From: Trichomonas vaginalis G3
Taxonomy: Eukaryota; Parabasalia; Trichomonadida; Trichomonadidae
Length of the DNA: 64,000 nucleotides
Reading direction: 5' to 3'
Assembly (NCBI RefSeq): GCF_026262505.1
Contig: NC_067203.1
Span: forward strand, 9,052,001 to 9,116,000
Shown here: positions 38,833 through 50,030 of the stretch, piece by piece
Layout of the letters: each line of letters starts with the position of its first letter
Position numbering within the stretch: position 1 is the first letter of the stretch
Position numbers and translations under genes: made by a program
Notes under the pieces: generated by a model
Told to the model about the DNA's origin: nothing
What the model saw: the letters and a program-made list of their open reading frames with translations, nothing else
The model's database searches: none

Positions 38833-39801
38833 TCAAAAAGTTTGAGAATTCTTATCTAAAAACAAGTTAATTACAGTATCTATTTGAGGAATAATTTGGT
38901 AAACAGCTCTTATTTCTTCTTTATTTACATTAATATTGTAAAAATCAAGGAACTGTATGATAATTTTGATTGATTCTTCTGGAGAATTTTTATCTTTTGA
39001 TTCTGACAGAGATAAAGGAAATTGAGATGCAGTGTTGTCTGTTAAATCAACTAATTCGATCAATTCGGAGGTATTTTTATTATAATCTTTAATTATGAAA
39101 TTTGTAAAATCTGGGATATTGAGATTTGTATTCTCTAAAATATTTAATGTATATTCTGGATGTTTGTCTATTTGTTTTTTGGTTATCTTGCTGTCTTTCA
39201 GTAAATCTTGAACCGTTTTAAATTTTTGTCTGAATTCTAGCTCTTGAACATCGTTATGTACATATTCATGAAGTTTTACAGGTTCATTATTTGATTTGCA
39301 CTCAATAGTAAAAATATCGTTGTTAATTTTGCGAAAATACCCTTTCTTCTTCGCATCATTTAAAAATTCCTCAAATACATCGATATACCTCAACTCGCGG
39401 TTGGGTTTCTTAACTTCTGATACAATCCTAGTCCCGTTAATATCGTTAAAAACTAATCTACAACTTTCGTCAATTGGAGGATCTTGCTCATTAATTGGTA
39501 TATCTAGTGTTATCCCTGAATGTGGTTCTATTTGTAATTTAGTTTTTTTCATTTTTTGTCTGAATTCTAGTTCTTGAACGTCATCGGATATATTTTCATT
39601 AATATCAACATGCTTTTTATTAGAATGGCATTCAATTGTGAAAGCATCGTAGTTAATATTGAAAAAATATTGCATTTTCTTTGCATTTTCTAAGACTTTC
39701 TTGAAGAAATCGATATATCTCAACGCGGTACTAGGTTTCTTGACATTGAATGTAACTTTATTCTCGTTGATATCGATAAAAATAAAAGTACAACTATTCA
39801 T
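38833..39801 (-). CDS. Unknown protein with two tandem ~120-residue repeats
   Basis: 322 residues. Residues 1-85 and about 110-205 are paralogous: FIDINENKVTFNVKKP with LRYIDFFKKVLENAKK, FTIECHSN and DVQELEFRQK are matched by VFNDINGTRIVSEVKKP, LRYIDVFEEFLNDAKK, FTIECKSN and DVQELEFRQK. The size and strand/helix/strand order would suit a ubiquitin-like or PB1-like beta-grasp fold. The C-terminal 45 residues (IIIQFLDFYNINVNKEEIRA...) have a helical pattern that may be UBA/CUE-like. A CCATAC initiator-like motif is about 15-20 bases upstream. No named family. Confidence 0.6.
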   Translation of the reverse strand: MNSCTFIFIDINENKVTFNVKKPSTALRYIDFFKKVLENAKKMQYFFNINYDAFTIECHSNKKHVDINENISDDVQELEFRQKMKKTKLQIEPHSGITLDIPINEQDPPIDESCRLVFNDINGTRIVSEVKKPNRELRYIDVFEEFLNDAKKKGYFRKINNDIFTIECKSNNEPVKLHEYVHNDVQELEFRQKFKTVQDLLKDSKITKKQIDKHPEYTLNILENTNLNIPDFTNFIIKDYNKNTSELIELVDLTDNTASQFPLSLSESKDKNSPEESIKIIIQFLDFYNINVNKEEIRAVYQIIPQIDTVINLFLDKNSQTF

Positions 39802-40622
39802 TCATCAAAAAAAAAGTTGTATGGTTTCTTGATAAAAATTTGCCATATCATTCTCAAATTACAATCTAATTTGTTATTCATATAGTATGTTATATCCTAT
39901 GAAGATTAAAAAAAATAATGGTGCGTTAAAAATTATCGACTCATTATAGAATTTTGATTTTATTGAAAAAAAACGACTATACTCATAATCAAATAACAAG
40001 AATATAAGTCATACTATATAACAGTATATTGTTGATTTATCCGAAACTCATGAGTTTCGCTAAGAATCGACTTTTTTTCTCCACTTTTGTTTTCAATATA
40101 GTCTTACACTCTGTTGTCATTTCAAATCCATTATTTGAAAATAATATTCTCTTGCTCAGCATCTAATATGATAAATAAGAAGAGATTAAAATGATCCATC
40201 TATTTTTAACCATATTTCCGATTTAATATCAAAAATGCGTTGAAATTCATGAATTATCAAAGTCAAACTCAAAAATATGGTGTTTTTTAAAATAATTTCA
40301 AATTGAAAATTAACAACATCAATTTGAAAATTATTTTCAAATTGACCCATTGATGTTGAGTTTAGTTTTAGAATAATGAACCAAATATAAAACAACACAT
40401 GTTTGTTTTCTAAATTTTTTTCAAATCCTCGTTTTAAAGTTAAAATTTAAATTTTTTCTATATATTTTTAAAATTTTGAATTTTTTTTGGAAAAATTTCG
40501 GAACACGGATATTGTTTAGATAAGGAGAAAAAGAAATTACCACAAGGAAAATCATCAATTTTTCTAAAAGTGAATAAATTTTTAATATCGCTCAACTATA
40601 TTTTGAAGTTTAAACATATAAT
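39802..40622. other. Non-coding AT-rich intergenic stretch
   Basis: Promoter region of the neighbouring minus-strand gene followed by featureless AT-rich DNA. A 70-residue frame at 40186-40398 has no support. Confidence 0.5.
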
Positions 40623-40626
40623 TTAA

Positions 40627-41665
40627 GGGTGCACACGAGAGGATCATGTAAACTTCAGAATTTAGAACCTTATTTTTAGGCATTATCTTGGCTACCTATT
40701 TCGGCTCGAAAAGCAAAAAATATCAAAAAATACAACTTGACTCCATTATGACCCTTTCATGGAGGTAGTTTTTATCCGCTAGTATTTTCCCTTTGAATCT
40801 CTTTACAATTCGAAATCAAATTCAAAACTCAGTAGAAGAAAGGAAGAATCGACTTACTACGGTTGTAATACGAATAAATACATATTTTAATTATTTTTAT
40901 TTACATAATAATTGTTTGAAGCTCATATTCCATCAAATTTTTAAATAAAAACATTAAAATGTTGAAAATGTTCATATATTTTAATAGGGTTTTGGCACTT
41001 TATTGAGGAATTACTACATACATAGTCGAACTGAACTTGATATTTTGAAATTTAAATTATTTATCAAAATTAAAATTTAACTTGAAATTTATAATTATTT
41101 AGTCATATTTTGCATAATTCTAAGTAGATTTTGTAAAAAATCAAGAAAGAAAAATTTTAACGTGCTTTATTTTTTCTTTTTTATAATAATACATATTATT
41201 ATATAATTAACATATTCATAATGTTTCACCCTTTCAAAAATATAATCCTCCTCCTCTCAAATAAACGTACATACGGGTGGCCTCTTTTTTCAAAAAATTA
41301 AAATTTGAAATTTTGGGCTCAAATATTGGAGATTTTTTCAACCTTCAACGATATATGTTGTCTATATCAGACCTCCTTTCTTTTTGATACTTAACATTGT
41401 TCCTAAATCTTAGCCGTTAAGGATGTTCTGAAAATATTTTTTTTTCGAAAAAATTTGAAAAAATTCTTAAAATTCAAAAATCCCTTAATTCCTGAGGATT
41501 TTGGAAAAAAGTTTTTACATGAACATGTGTATATTATATGAAGTATATTGATAAGGTAAAAATCAAATTTCATTGCATATTCATCGAGAAAATAAACTAA
41601 CGAATCCCTCAAAATTGAGAGGGTAATCCTCCTCCTCTCAAATAAACGTACATACGGGTGCACCC
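40627..41665. mobile_element. TTAA-flanked non-autonomous element A
   Basis: Begins GGGTGCAC and ends GTGCACCC, with TTAA immediately outside both ends (40623-40626 and 41666-41669). Length 1,039 bp. A segment near the right end (CCTCCTCTCAAATAAACGTA and following bases) is duplicated inside at 41246-41281. No transposase. TTAA target duplication is typical of piggyBac, though the end sequence is not the usual CCY start. Confidence 0.65.
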
Positions 41666-41698
41666 TTAATTAAAAAATAGTGTATTTTTAAAATTTAA

Positions 41699-43971
41699 GG
41701 ATACCCTTACGTGTCAGATTTTTTGCGCATACGAAGAAGTCATGCTAGACATGAGCTATAAACCTGAAATTTTAGCAACATATTTAAAACTTTTTAAACT
41801 ACAATACACTTTAATATTCAAGAACAAAAATATTCTTTTTAGAAATTACATAATTATTTTATGTGAAATCTATATAAAAACATATTTTGCGAGCGTAACT
41901 TTTTTCTTTATAAGCACCTTATATGACTGATAAACTGTGAAGGCACATAATTGTTAATTCATAGAGTTGATATGTTTCCAAAATTGAGAGGAAATTTGAA
42001 AATTGAATACCCTTTCAATTCAATTTTCAAAAGATATCAGCTCCTTCAATAATTGAAGGACGATTTTGATCATTTGCTCTTAAAACAAGTATGCCATGGA
42101 GAAAAAAGTTACGCTCGCAAATCTGAAATATAACTATCATATAAAAAAATTAAATTTCTAATTTTTTACTCTATAGATATTATTGGCCACTTGTGTAATG
42201 CATAAAAGTTTATGTCATATGCATACATTTGGAAGTATGGGAGACGAGGGAAATTACTTCTATGAGGCACTAGGATTTTTAAAAATTTCTCTATCGGACT
42301 CACCATTCAATTTCTCGAAAATTAAAAAAAATCAATAATAGCTAAAATGTATTATGCATAACAAATTTTAATGTTACACGGTATTTTTTGAACTTCATGA
42401 CATGAATTTTCTTTATATTATTTTTTTTTGGATTTTCTATGATTTATGCGATAGGCTGGAACAACATTGTAAGTGCAATGATATCATTTATAGAGAAATC
42501 TAAAACTTCAGCATTCAGAACTCGCAACCACAAAAATATTCATTTGCTAAGTAAGTAAAGTTGATTAAGTTCGACACTTAGCTTTTATACGTAAAACCAA
42601 GTGTGTATTGTTATTTCTTGTTAAATTATTGAGAAAAAAATAAATTGTAAGAGAAACGATACTGATTATTGAAATAATATTGAGGGTAGCTGCAGATTTC
42701 TTCATTAACATGCCGGAAATTTGTTAATCTTGGTTTTCTATTATAAAATCTGTCGAAGAATCTAAAAACGGAGATATGAAATAGAGATCATGTAAATCTA
42801 GAGTATCCTGTCAGAAAAATAGACTAAGCATGTAACCCTTTTTTGGTCATAAACACTTTTTACCACTTAGTCATACAGATGATCATTAAATTTAAACGAG
42901 CACTTTTTGTCAGAATTTATTCTTTTACAAAGACAGAAGATTTTAGTATTATTTAATATTAGTGCTGTAGCAAAATTCAAAAAACGGTGAAAATTCAGTG
43001 AATTTGTGAATTCACATTTTTTTTCGACATTTTTCTTGATATATCCATGCACATTAAGAACACAGCTTTGATACGCTTAAAAAAGCATATTTCATATGAA
43101 ATTGTTAAAGAAAAAACAATTTATATAAAAATTGCACTTATGGGCAGTTTAGATATATAATTTATATATAACATATATACAAATCCATAGACAAAGTGCA
43201 ATAACTACAATGTTGTAGAAAATTACAGCAGAAATACTGACTTTTTGAAGGATAATAAGAATTCTTCTAAATGTTGTATTTTTATAATTTGATTGATTTT
43301 TTTTTACTATTTCATTAATCTTTTATGAATAATAATTATTTTTAATATATGTGCTATTAAAATTTCAAATTTTGACTAATATATCTAAGTTATCTGAACG
43401 AAACATTTAGAAAATATCATACTTACATTGAAATAGCAAGTAGAGCATATTAATAGCAAGTTTCTTGGCTTTATATCTATCATCTATTGTTGTTTGATCA
43501 AACAAAATTCACTCTATTATATGGTGTCAATTAATTAAAACAATTTTTAATAGTTATTTATTTAGTGCGAATAAGTGCAAACTCATAAATGAATAACTTA
43601 ATAGTAGAAATGAATTATCTGATATAAATCTCACATTTTGTCCATCAGAAATACTTTAATTGCATACGCATAACTATTAGTAATACGTCTGGAGTGTCAA
43701 TTAATAACAATCCCACAACAAGTAAAATTCAGATTTTTATTAAACTTATTTTTTCCTAAAAGTTTTCTCAAATTACTATATATACATATGTGGATAAAAT
43801 AATAGTAATATTGTAAAAAATTAGATAATTTTTTTTATTTGAGAACCTCTCAAAAGTTCATTCAATTTATCAATTGTTTCAGTTTGATGTATATTCATTT
43901 CTGGAGCCTAAAACTTTAGCAATCATGACAATATCATATTCTCTTTCTAACTACGCAATGTAAGGGTATCC
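41699..43971. mobile_element. TTAA-flanked non-autonomous element B
   Basis: Begins GGATACCCTTAC and ends GTAAGGGTATCC, flanked by TTAA at 41695-41698 and 43972-43975. Length 2,273 bp, AT-rich, without a credible gene (the 62- and 61-residue frames inside look like chance). It sits 33 bp from element A and 14 bp from the NCBP1 stop side. A 20-bp inverted repeat nested inside (41886-42120) may be a second small insertion. Confidence 0.65.
41886..42120. repeat. Nested 235-bp inverted-repeat unit
   Basis: TTTGCGAGCGTAACTTTTTT on the left is the reverse complement of AAAAAAGTTACGCTCGCAAA on the right. Could be a MITE or a long hairpin within element B. No clear target duplication seen. Confidence 0.55.
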
Positions 43972-43988
43972 TTAATAATAAAAATTCT

Positions 43989-46193
43989 TTATTGGCAGAG
44001 AAGGGCAAGCTTATCAAAGAATTGAACAAATTCAGCTTTTGTAGAATCGGAAATGAGTCCTCTAAGTTCGACCTGAGCAGCAGCGAATGCCTTTGTATGA
44101 CCAAGGATGAATTCCTTAAGGTTTCCGTTGAGAAGTCTTTCAATCATCGCTCCAGAGAGTTCATTGTACAATTCTATGACTCTTTCGAAGAGGAGCTTGA
44201 GCATTTCTGTCATGTCTTCTGTTCTTCCTTCTGCTTCATAACAACCTGAGATGCAATCGATAACATTCTGGAAAACGTCCCATGTTGTTGGTATAAGTAG
44301 TCTTGCTTTAGCCTCGTCGGTTTCTTCGAACAACCAATCGAAGAAATCTTTGTCTCTAACGTAGTCATAGTTGATGAAATAAACAATAACTTGGGAAAGA
44401 ACTGTTGGCTGGGCCTTGAAGATATTATAAACTGTATCAACCAACTGTTGCGCTCTCCAATCTTGGGTATCTGACTTGAAATAGTCCATAATGAGATTAT
44501 TTTGCAATTTAATAGTCTTTATAGCAGCTTCACCGCTTGTAATTCCCATGAAAATGGCCTTAAGGAGCAGGGCAAGGGTGCCAGCTTCACCAATTTTGGC
44601 TGTATTTTCTGTGATATATTTCTCGACTTCTTCCATAGCTGTTTCGATCTTTGTATGCAATGTCTTGATATCGTTATCAGGTTCTCCCTGGTTTGTATTG
44701 TAAACCAAGTTGTAGAACTCTTCAGGAACGTCTTTTTTGATGACTTCCCAATTTCCGAAAAGTGACACGTGTTCCATGAAACTTTGAATGAACAATTTCC
44801 TTGCGTCAGAATTTGACTCGATTTGAGCGGCTCCCTTCCAGTCATCCCATCTCAACGGTGGAACACGAAGTTGTGACTTTCCGATGTTGCAGAATGCATG
44901 TGAAAGAACAAGAACAATGCGTCTGAACAAGCAGAAATCGAGGGATAAGTTATTGACCAATTTGTCGACGATAGACTGGTAAATTTCAATGAGCTCTGGT
45001 CGGTCGGTAAGAAGGGAAGTAATGAGGGAGGCATGGAAAGCAAGCGGATAAGCGGATCTTGGGATGCGAGTCATATCGGAAAGAATGGCTGTAAAGATGG
45101 CCTCGACGTAATGTCTGTATTCGTCTGCTCCGAAATCGATTTGTTCAGCGTAAAGTTCAGCGTTATGGTCTAATAATGGAAGAGTGAACAACATATCGAC
45201 CATAGCTTGTAAATCTGGTGATAAGAATGTAATAATATCGAAACATGTGTCTAAAAGGACTGGGAATGTCTCGATATCGGATTGGTATATGTTGAGGCAC
45301 ATAACTGGAGGTGGTGCGAGGTCGTGTTCTCCAAATGTGAATTCTATTTTTGGAATATCGATAGGAGATGATCTAGCCTTGAAGAGTTCGGCGTAATCCG
45401 ATGTATGGAAGTCGAAACGTGGAGTAACTGGCATTTGAAGGAGTAATTGTGAGATACTTTGAGAATCTTCTGTTTGCTTGTAGCGGCTGATGAATGTAGT
45501 GTCTTCTACGAATGGACGTACCTTGCTGATGATGCCATTTAACGATTCATCGTCAATTTCTTCTGGAGCTGTTCTGCAGATGAATAATATAATTCTGGAG
45601 ATAGCATCGCGTCTGAAATCGCTGGCTTCGTCAAGCTTAGCGGCAAGGTCGTTGAGGAGAGCGATAAATGACTCCTTTGTAACAAAGTTGTAAGAGATAA
45701 AGCAACTTAAGAAAATAAGAAAACGTTTAACTGTTGTATAGTTGTCTTCTGTAAATGCTTTGCTTATTGCTTGTGGAATTAAGTCGTTGATGATTGTTCT
45801 CTTTGTAGCGTCGGCATATTCGATTGTATAAAAACCAATAATTGCAGCTAATGTACTTGGACTGATAGGATTCGTTGCGATACTGTCCATTGCAACTTGT
45901 TTGATAAGTCTTGGCTGTGTAGCTGCTGTGAAAATTTTTCCACCGATTTGTTTAACTAATTCTGAAGATAGTTTTTGTCTTGGCGACATAGATTTGACTA
46001 AATACCTTGCAAGTTCAGCAGCTGACTTTTTAATATCAATTGGCTCTGACTCGAAATCTTCAATTTTAATATTAGCGTCAATAAGATGTCTTACTGGATT
46101 TTCAACTGGAGCTTCCTTATTCTCTTCAGTTTCAGGGATAATCCTTCCAAGATCATCTAATTTTGGCTGAGCTTGTGCATCAGTTTCTTCCAT
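43989..46193 (-). CDS. Nuclear cap-binding protein subunit 1 (CBP80), likely
   Basis: About 734 residues from the Met at 46193 (METDAQAQ-type start EETDAQAQPKLDDLG); a longer reading would need a TTG start at 46211. Helical throughout, as in MIF4G-repeat proteins. Three regions follow human NCBP1 in order: the first MIF4G part with LDEASDFRRDAISRIILFIC, the middle YVEAIFTAILSDMTRIPR and FCLFRRIVLVLSHAF, and LRWDDWKGAAQIESNSDARK which matches the W-x2-W-x(7-10)-K pattern of the CBP80 second domain. CBP80 with CBP20 binds capped RNA in the nucleus. The initiator-like CCATTAG lies 8-14 bases upstream. Another MIF4G protein is the main alternative. Confidence 0.75.
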   Translation of the reverse strand: MEETDAQAQPKLDDLGRIIPETEENKEAPVENPVRHLIDANIKIEDFESEPIDIKKSAAELARYLVKSMSPRQKLSSELVKQIGGKIFTAATQPRLIKQVAMDSIATNPISPSTLAAIIGFYTIEYADATKRTIINDLIPQAISKAFTEDNYTTVKRFLIFLSCFISYNFVTKESFIALLNDLAAKLDEASDFRRDAISRIILFICRTAPEEIDDESLNGIISKVRPFVEDTTFISRYKQTEDSQSISQLLLQMPVTPRFDFHTSDYAELFKARSSPIDIPKIEFTFGEHDLAPPPVMCLNIYQSDIETFPVLLDTCFDIITFLSPDLQAMVDMLFTLPLLDHNAELYAEQIDFGADEYRHYVEAIFTAILSDMTRIPRSAYPLAFHASLITSLLTDRPELIEIYQSIVDKLVNNLSLDFCLFRRIVLVLSHAFCNIGKSQLRVPPLRWDDWKGAAQIESNSDARKLFIQSFMEHVSLFGNWEVIKKDVPEEFYNLVYNTNQGEPDNDIKTLHTKIETAMEEVEKYITENTAKIGEAGTLALLLKAIFMGITSGEAAIKTIKLQNNLIMDYFKSDTQDWRAQQLVDTVYNIFKAQPTVLSQVIVYFINYDYVRDKDFFDWLFEETDEAKARLLIPTTWDVFQNVIDCISGCYEAEGRTEDMTEMLKLLFERVIELYNELSGAMIERLLNGNLKEFILGHTKAFAAAQVELRGLISDSTKAEFVQFFDKLALLCQ

Positions 46194-46200
46194 TTTTTTT

Positions 46201-46416
46201 CTAATGGTCAATAAAGTTTTTTTCCTGAAAACAATCCAATATTGTTGAAATCTGACTGTGGTTCTATGATATATTACAAATATTTATGATTAAAGTCAAA
46301 AATCCAAAAGTTCAAAAAAATTTGAATTCGTTTTTTTAAATTTTATGATTTTAAAATACAATTCATCAATAACTATTGAATTTAAATTTCATTTTGGTTT
46401 TCAAAATAGGCCATTA
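46201..46416. promoter_or_regulatory. Divergent promoter region with paired CCATTA initiators
   Basis: CCATTAG reads on the minus strand at 46201-46207 towards the NCBP1-like gene and CCATTA on the plus strand at 46411-46416 towards the ankyrin gene. Both lie within 20 bases of their ATG and resemble a trichomonad initiator (TCAYW with C in the first position). Confidence 0.45.
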
Positions 46417-46787
46417 TTTTTTAGAAGATGAAAAATATCGAACAACTGAATGAGCTGAAAGAACAGTTCAAAGAGTTCTTTGTTCTTCGTGATATGGTCG
46501 ACCACATTAATGATCATACTATTGAAGAAATCCTTGATTATAACAGAAAAAATTTCACTAGCAACAGAACAATTGTCACAATGATCGACAACTATTGCAT
46601 GATCAACTCTATACATACAAGAAAATACTGGGAACTCTTAACAAAAGCATATGATGAGAAGCCATTTCTTTTTGATCATCATTTTTTGAGGCGCATTTCA
46701 CTTAGAGAGCTATTCAAGCGTAAGTACTTCCCCAATATGGAATTTTAGAAAATCTATGGTGTCGAAGAACTTACAACTGAAGAAATT

Positions 46788-48309
46788 TTGAATGTTCGAA
46801 AAAAAGATACAATTTTCTATCAGATTCTTCATAACAACGTCGATGAATTCTATAAATACTTCAACAGCAACAATTACGACACCACAGATAAGTATACATT
46901 GATAAAATTAGCAGCAAGATACGGATCAACAGAAATCTTCAAATTCTTACAATCAAAAGGCTTCATAATCATCGGTAGAACACTTCTCAATGCGATACGT
47001 GGTCGAAACAATGAGATTATCACAGAATGTGAAAGCAAATACGATGATGCCAAAACATTTTTCAATAGTTATGTTTGTTTGGCCAACAACATGTATTTAT
47101 ACCTTAAATACAGGCCAGACGTCTTTGATGAGAGCACTATTCCAAAATATCACTCGAGTTTGGATATTTTTCTTTATGTTTATTTGAATTCCGATATTCG
47201 GATTGAGAAATTGTTAGAAATTGCGGAAACATTCGATTACGACAAGGTTTTTGACTATTTTCTTGCAAAGACAACGGAAACAACCGATTTTAGAATGGCT
47301 GCAAGCAAATGCGTGAAAAATAATGATGTTATTTCTTTAAAGAAAATTCTTGATAAAGGAATTAAAATGAATCTCAATGATTTTCTTGTGAAAACTATAT
47401 CAAGAGATTGTGTTGAAATGCTTGATTATTTACATACAGAATGCAAAGTAAATCTCGCATTCGAAGACAGTATTTTGCAAGAATATACTCCTTTACATAT
47501 TGCAGCAGATAAAAATTCATTTAGAGTTATGGAATACTTATTAAAGAAAGGATTGAATCCGAATTCTCTTGATGGAGATGGCTTACCACCTATCTTCAAG
47601 GCAATTGAGTCTGATTCTATTGCTGCCGCAAAAGTTCTTATTGAAAATAAATGCAGCATGAAAGCGAAAAATGATTATGGATTTCCACCTTTACTTGATG
47701 CAATCGAACATAAGCAGTTTTCTATTGCAAAATTACTTCTCAACAATGGAGCTGATAAATATAAAGAGTATAGACCTGAAGGAGACACAGCTCTCACAGT
47801 AACAGTTGAATACGGTGATGCAGAGTTTTTGAAATATTTGTTGAAAGATTACAAAGTTAGAAAAAGTGATCTGATTTGTGTCTACTTTGCAATTCATGAT
47901 GAAAAGATTGAACTCTTGAGAACATTGTTAGAACACAAGTTTAATCCAAATCATAAGGATAGCGTCTATTTTTATCCTTTGTATTACGCTCATCATGAAA
48001 GAGAAATTCAATGTTTCAATCTTCTTTTGGATTATGGTGCTGACCCGAATTTTGGTGATAATCTTGGTTTCTCGACATTCCAATGCATTTGCGAGGATGA
48101 AGATATGAATTTGATTGAGAAAATGTATAAAAAAGGTGCTGATATTAACCACATCAACAATGATAAAGAAAGTTGTTTGATGACAGCTCTTATTTGCAAT
48201 AGAGATAATGTCGCAAAATTCTTGATAGAAAAAGGTTGTAAACTGGATCTAAAAGATAAAGAAGGAGATAATGCACTTCAGTTCGCTATCGAAAAAGGAA
48301 AACAGAATT
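46788..48309 (+). CDS. Longest surviving ankyrin segment
   Basis: About 507 residues; the annotated TTG start is simply the first possible codon after the TAG. It carries the bulk of the ankyrin repeats, e.g. DGDGLPPIFKAIESDSIAAA and ILLNNGADKYKEYRPEGDTA-type repeats with the usual G-x-TPLxxA and VxxLLxxGA signatures. Could still be translated only if an internal start is used; I consider it a fragment of the 46428-50030 pseudogene. Confidence 0.6.
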
Positions 48310-48349
48310 AGCTTTGTTGATGATTGAAAAAGGAATTGATTTAAATATA

Positions 48350-49649
48350 GGGTGTCCAAAGGTGCGTTTAGCACAGCGCTCTATATGAGACTATTAAAGG
48401 AGATATATGCTGATTATAAATATATAATAAAAAATATGAATATATGTATATGATGAGTATGTTGTATTTTGGCGCCATGCCGGGATATAAAATGAATTTT
48501 GAGACAAGAGGCGGTTTCGCGGGAAATTTTGGCGGGATTTTTTTCATTTTTTTAATGAATCATAAAGAAAACATCCTCGCTCTTGCAAAAAAATGCAAAG
48601 ACTGTAAAAAAATCTACGAGACATTGGTAAAATGCTTCGGTATGGATGCTCCTAGCTATTCCACTGTAACGTATCATGTTAGGATGTATCACTTCATGAA
48701 CAAAAAGGCGCCCATCATAAAAATTGACAAAAAATCGCCGGATCAAAGAAAAATCAAAGCAATTCTTCAAGCGCTAGATGAAGACCCAAGAGCATCACTC
48801 AGAAGGATAGAGGAGATGACAAAGATACCACGTACAACAGTCAGTTATTATCTGCACAATTATTTGAACTACAAACTAGCGTATACACGTTGGGTTCCGC
48901 ACAACCTTAATTCAGTTCAAAAAAAATCTAGAGTCCAATCTTCGAAAGAGCTCCTCTCTATATTGGGTGCGTATCAATCCAAGAAGTTTCGCTTTTTAGT
49001 AACAGGGGACGAGTCTTGGTTTCAATATGCAACAGAAGCCAAAATCATGTGGATCCCGAAGGATGAAAATCCGCAAACATTCCCGAAGAAAAAAATTGAC
49101 ACACCAATGATGATGTTGTCGGTTTTTTGGGGCGTGAATGGCATCATCGCAATTGATATTCTTCAAAAACCTAATACGATGAATGCTCAGTATCTAATTG
49201 ACAATGTTCTTACTCAAATTATCAATTCTGATGAGTTTGAGAAATCCAAACAACAAAAACAAAAGTTTGCAATTCATTTTGATAATTCAAGAGTTCACAA
49301 AAGTCATAAGGTAATGAATTACTTGTTGGAAAACAATGTCAAAGTTGTTCCAAATCCAATTTATTCACCTGATATTGCACCCTCTGACTTTTATTTATTC
49401 GGCACGCTAAAAAAGAGAGCTGAAGGACGCGAATTCGCGAGTCCAGATGATCTTGAAAATTTTGTAAGAGAGCAATTTGAGCAATTTTCTCATGATGATT
49501 TAAAGCGTGTCTTTCAAGCCTGGATCGATCGCTGCGAACGCGTGATTGAATCCAATGGTGATTATATTTAAATAAACTTTATATATATGTAACTTGTTTA
49601 TTTCTATTCGCAGTATTCAGGTTTGTGCTAAACACACCTTTGGACACCC
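48350..49649 (+). mobile_element. Tvmar1-like mariner
   Basis: 1,300-bp element with inverted ends GGGTGTCCAAAGGTG, one clear mismatch in the first 25 bases, flanked by TA at 48348-48349 and 49650-49651. One intact transposase gene. It is inserted in an ankyrin gene. The length and ends fit the Tvmar1 family known from Trichomonas vaginalis. Appears whole. Confidence 0.93.
48444..49571 (+). CDS. Mariner transposase
   Basis: 375 residues from 48444, although the Met at 48555 (MNHKENILALAKKCKDCKK) gives 338 residues and is closer to the usual mariner length of about 340-345; the stretch before it is unusually Gly/aromatic-rich. A helix-turn-helix N-terminus (IPRTTVSYYLHNYL) is followed by WVPHNLN, then catalytic TGDESWFQY (first Asp), FDNSRVHKS (second Asp) and YSPDIAPSDFYLF (third Asp), with 34 residues between the second and third, the D,D34D of mariners. 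All key residues are present and no disruption is seen. Confidence 0.93.
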   Translation: MYMMSMLYFGAMPGYKMNFETRGGFAGNFGGIFFIFLMNHKENILALAKKCKDCKKIYETLVKCFGMDAPSYSTVTYHVRMYHFMNKKAPIIKIDKKSPDQRKIKAILQALDEDPRASLRRIEEMTKIPRTTVSYYLHNYLNYKLAYTRWVPHNLNSVQKKSRVQSSKELLSILGAYQSKKFRFLVTGDESWFQYATEAKIMWIPKDENPQTFPKKKIDTPMMMLSVFWGVNGIIAIDILQKPNTMNAQYLIDNVLTQIINSDEFEKSKQQKQKFAIHFDNSRVHKSHKVMNYLLENNVKVVPNPIYSPDIAPSDFYLFGTLKKRAEGREFASPDDLENFVREQFEQFSHDDLKRVFQAWIDRCERVIESNGDYI

Positions 49650-50030
49650 TATAATATCAATAAAAAACGCAAAACTCCTTTAGACATGGCACTTGACTTT
49701 GGTCGAGAAAAAATTGCGCAATCATTGATGGAACATAACTGCAAAATGGATTACAAAGACCGTAAAGGAAACAACTTGTTGCACATGGCAGCTCAAAGAA
49801 TGAGTTTAGATACTTGTAAAATTTTGTTGCAAAAGTTTGATTGGACTGAAAAAGGTGAAGATAACTTAAATGTCTGGCAAATGGCATTGGTCTATAAGAA
49901 CTATCCATTGATCGACTACCTTATTGATCAGAATATCGACTTGGATTTACAAGAAAACGAGATCAAGCCTGCTTTGGTCGAAAAAATGAAATCTACTTTA
50001 TTCAATGCAATGAAATTAAATCGAAAATGA

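Larger units (their letters stand above)
46428..50030 (+). pseudogene. Ankyrin-repeat protein gene, split by a mariner
   Basis: Host gene of the trichomonad ankyrin type: a helical N-terminal domain (MKNIEQLNELKEQFKEFFVL, then DVTIFYQILHNNVDEFYKYF-like DUF3447 region), then about ten ankyrin repeats such as TPLHIAADKNSFRVMEYLLKK and DALTVTVEYGDAEFLKYLLK. It is broken: a TAG at 46746-46748 interrupts the frame, which resumes at once in phase; the frame changes near 48300; and the mariner at 48350-49649 splits it before the last repeats (MALDFGREKIAQSLMEHN, LLHMAAQRMSLDTCKILLQK). Damage is modest, so inactivation looks recent. Confidence 0.85.
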
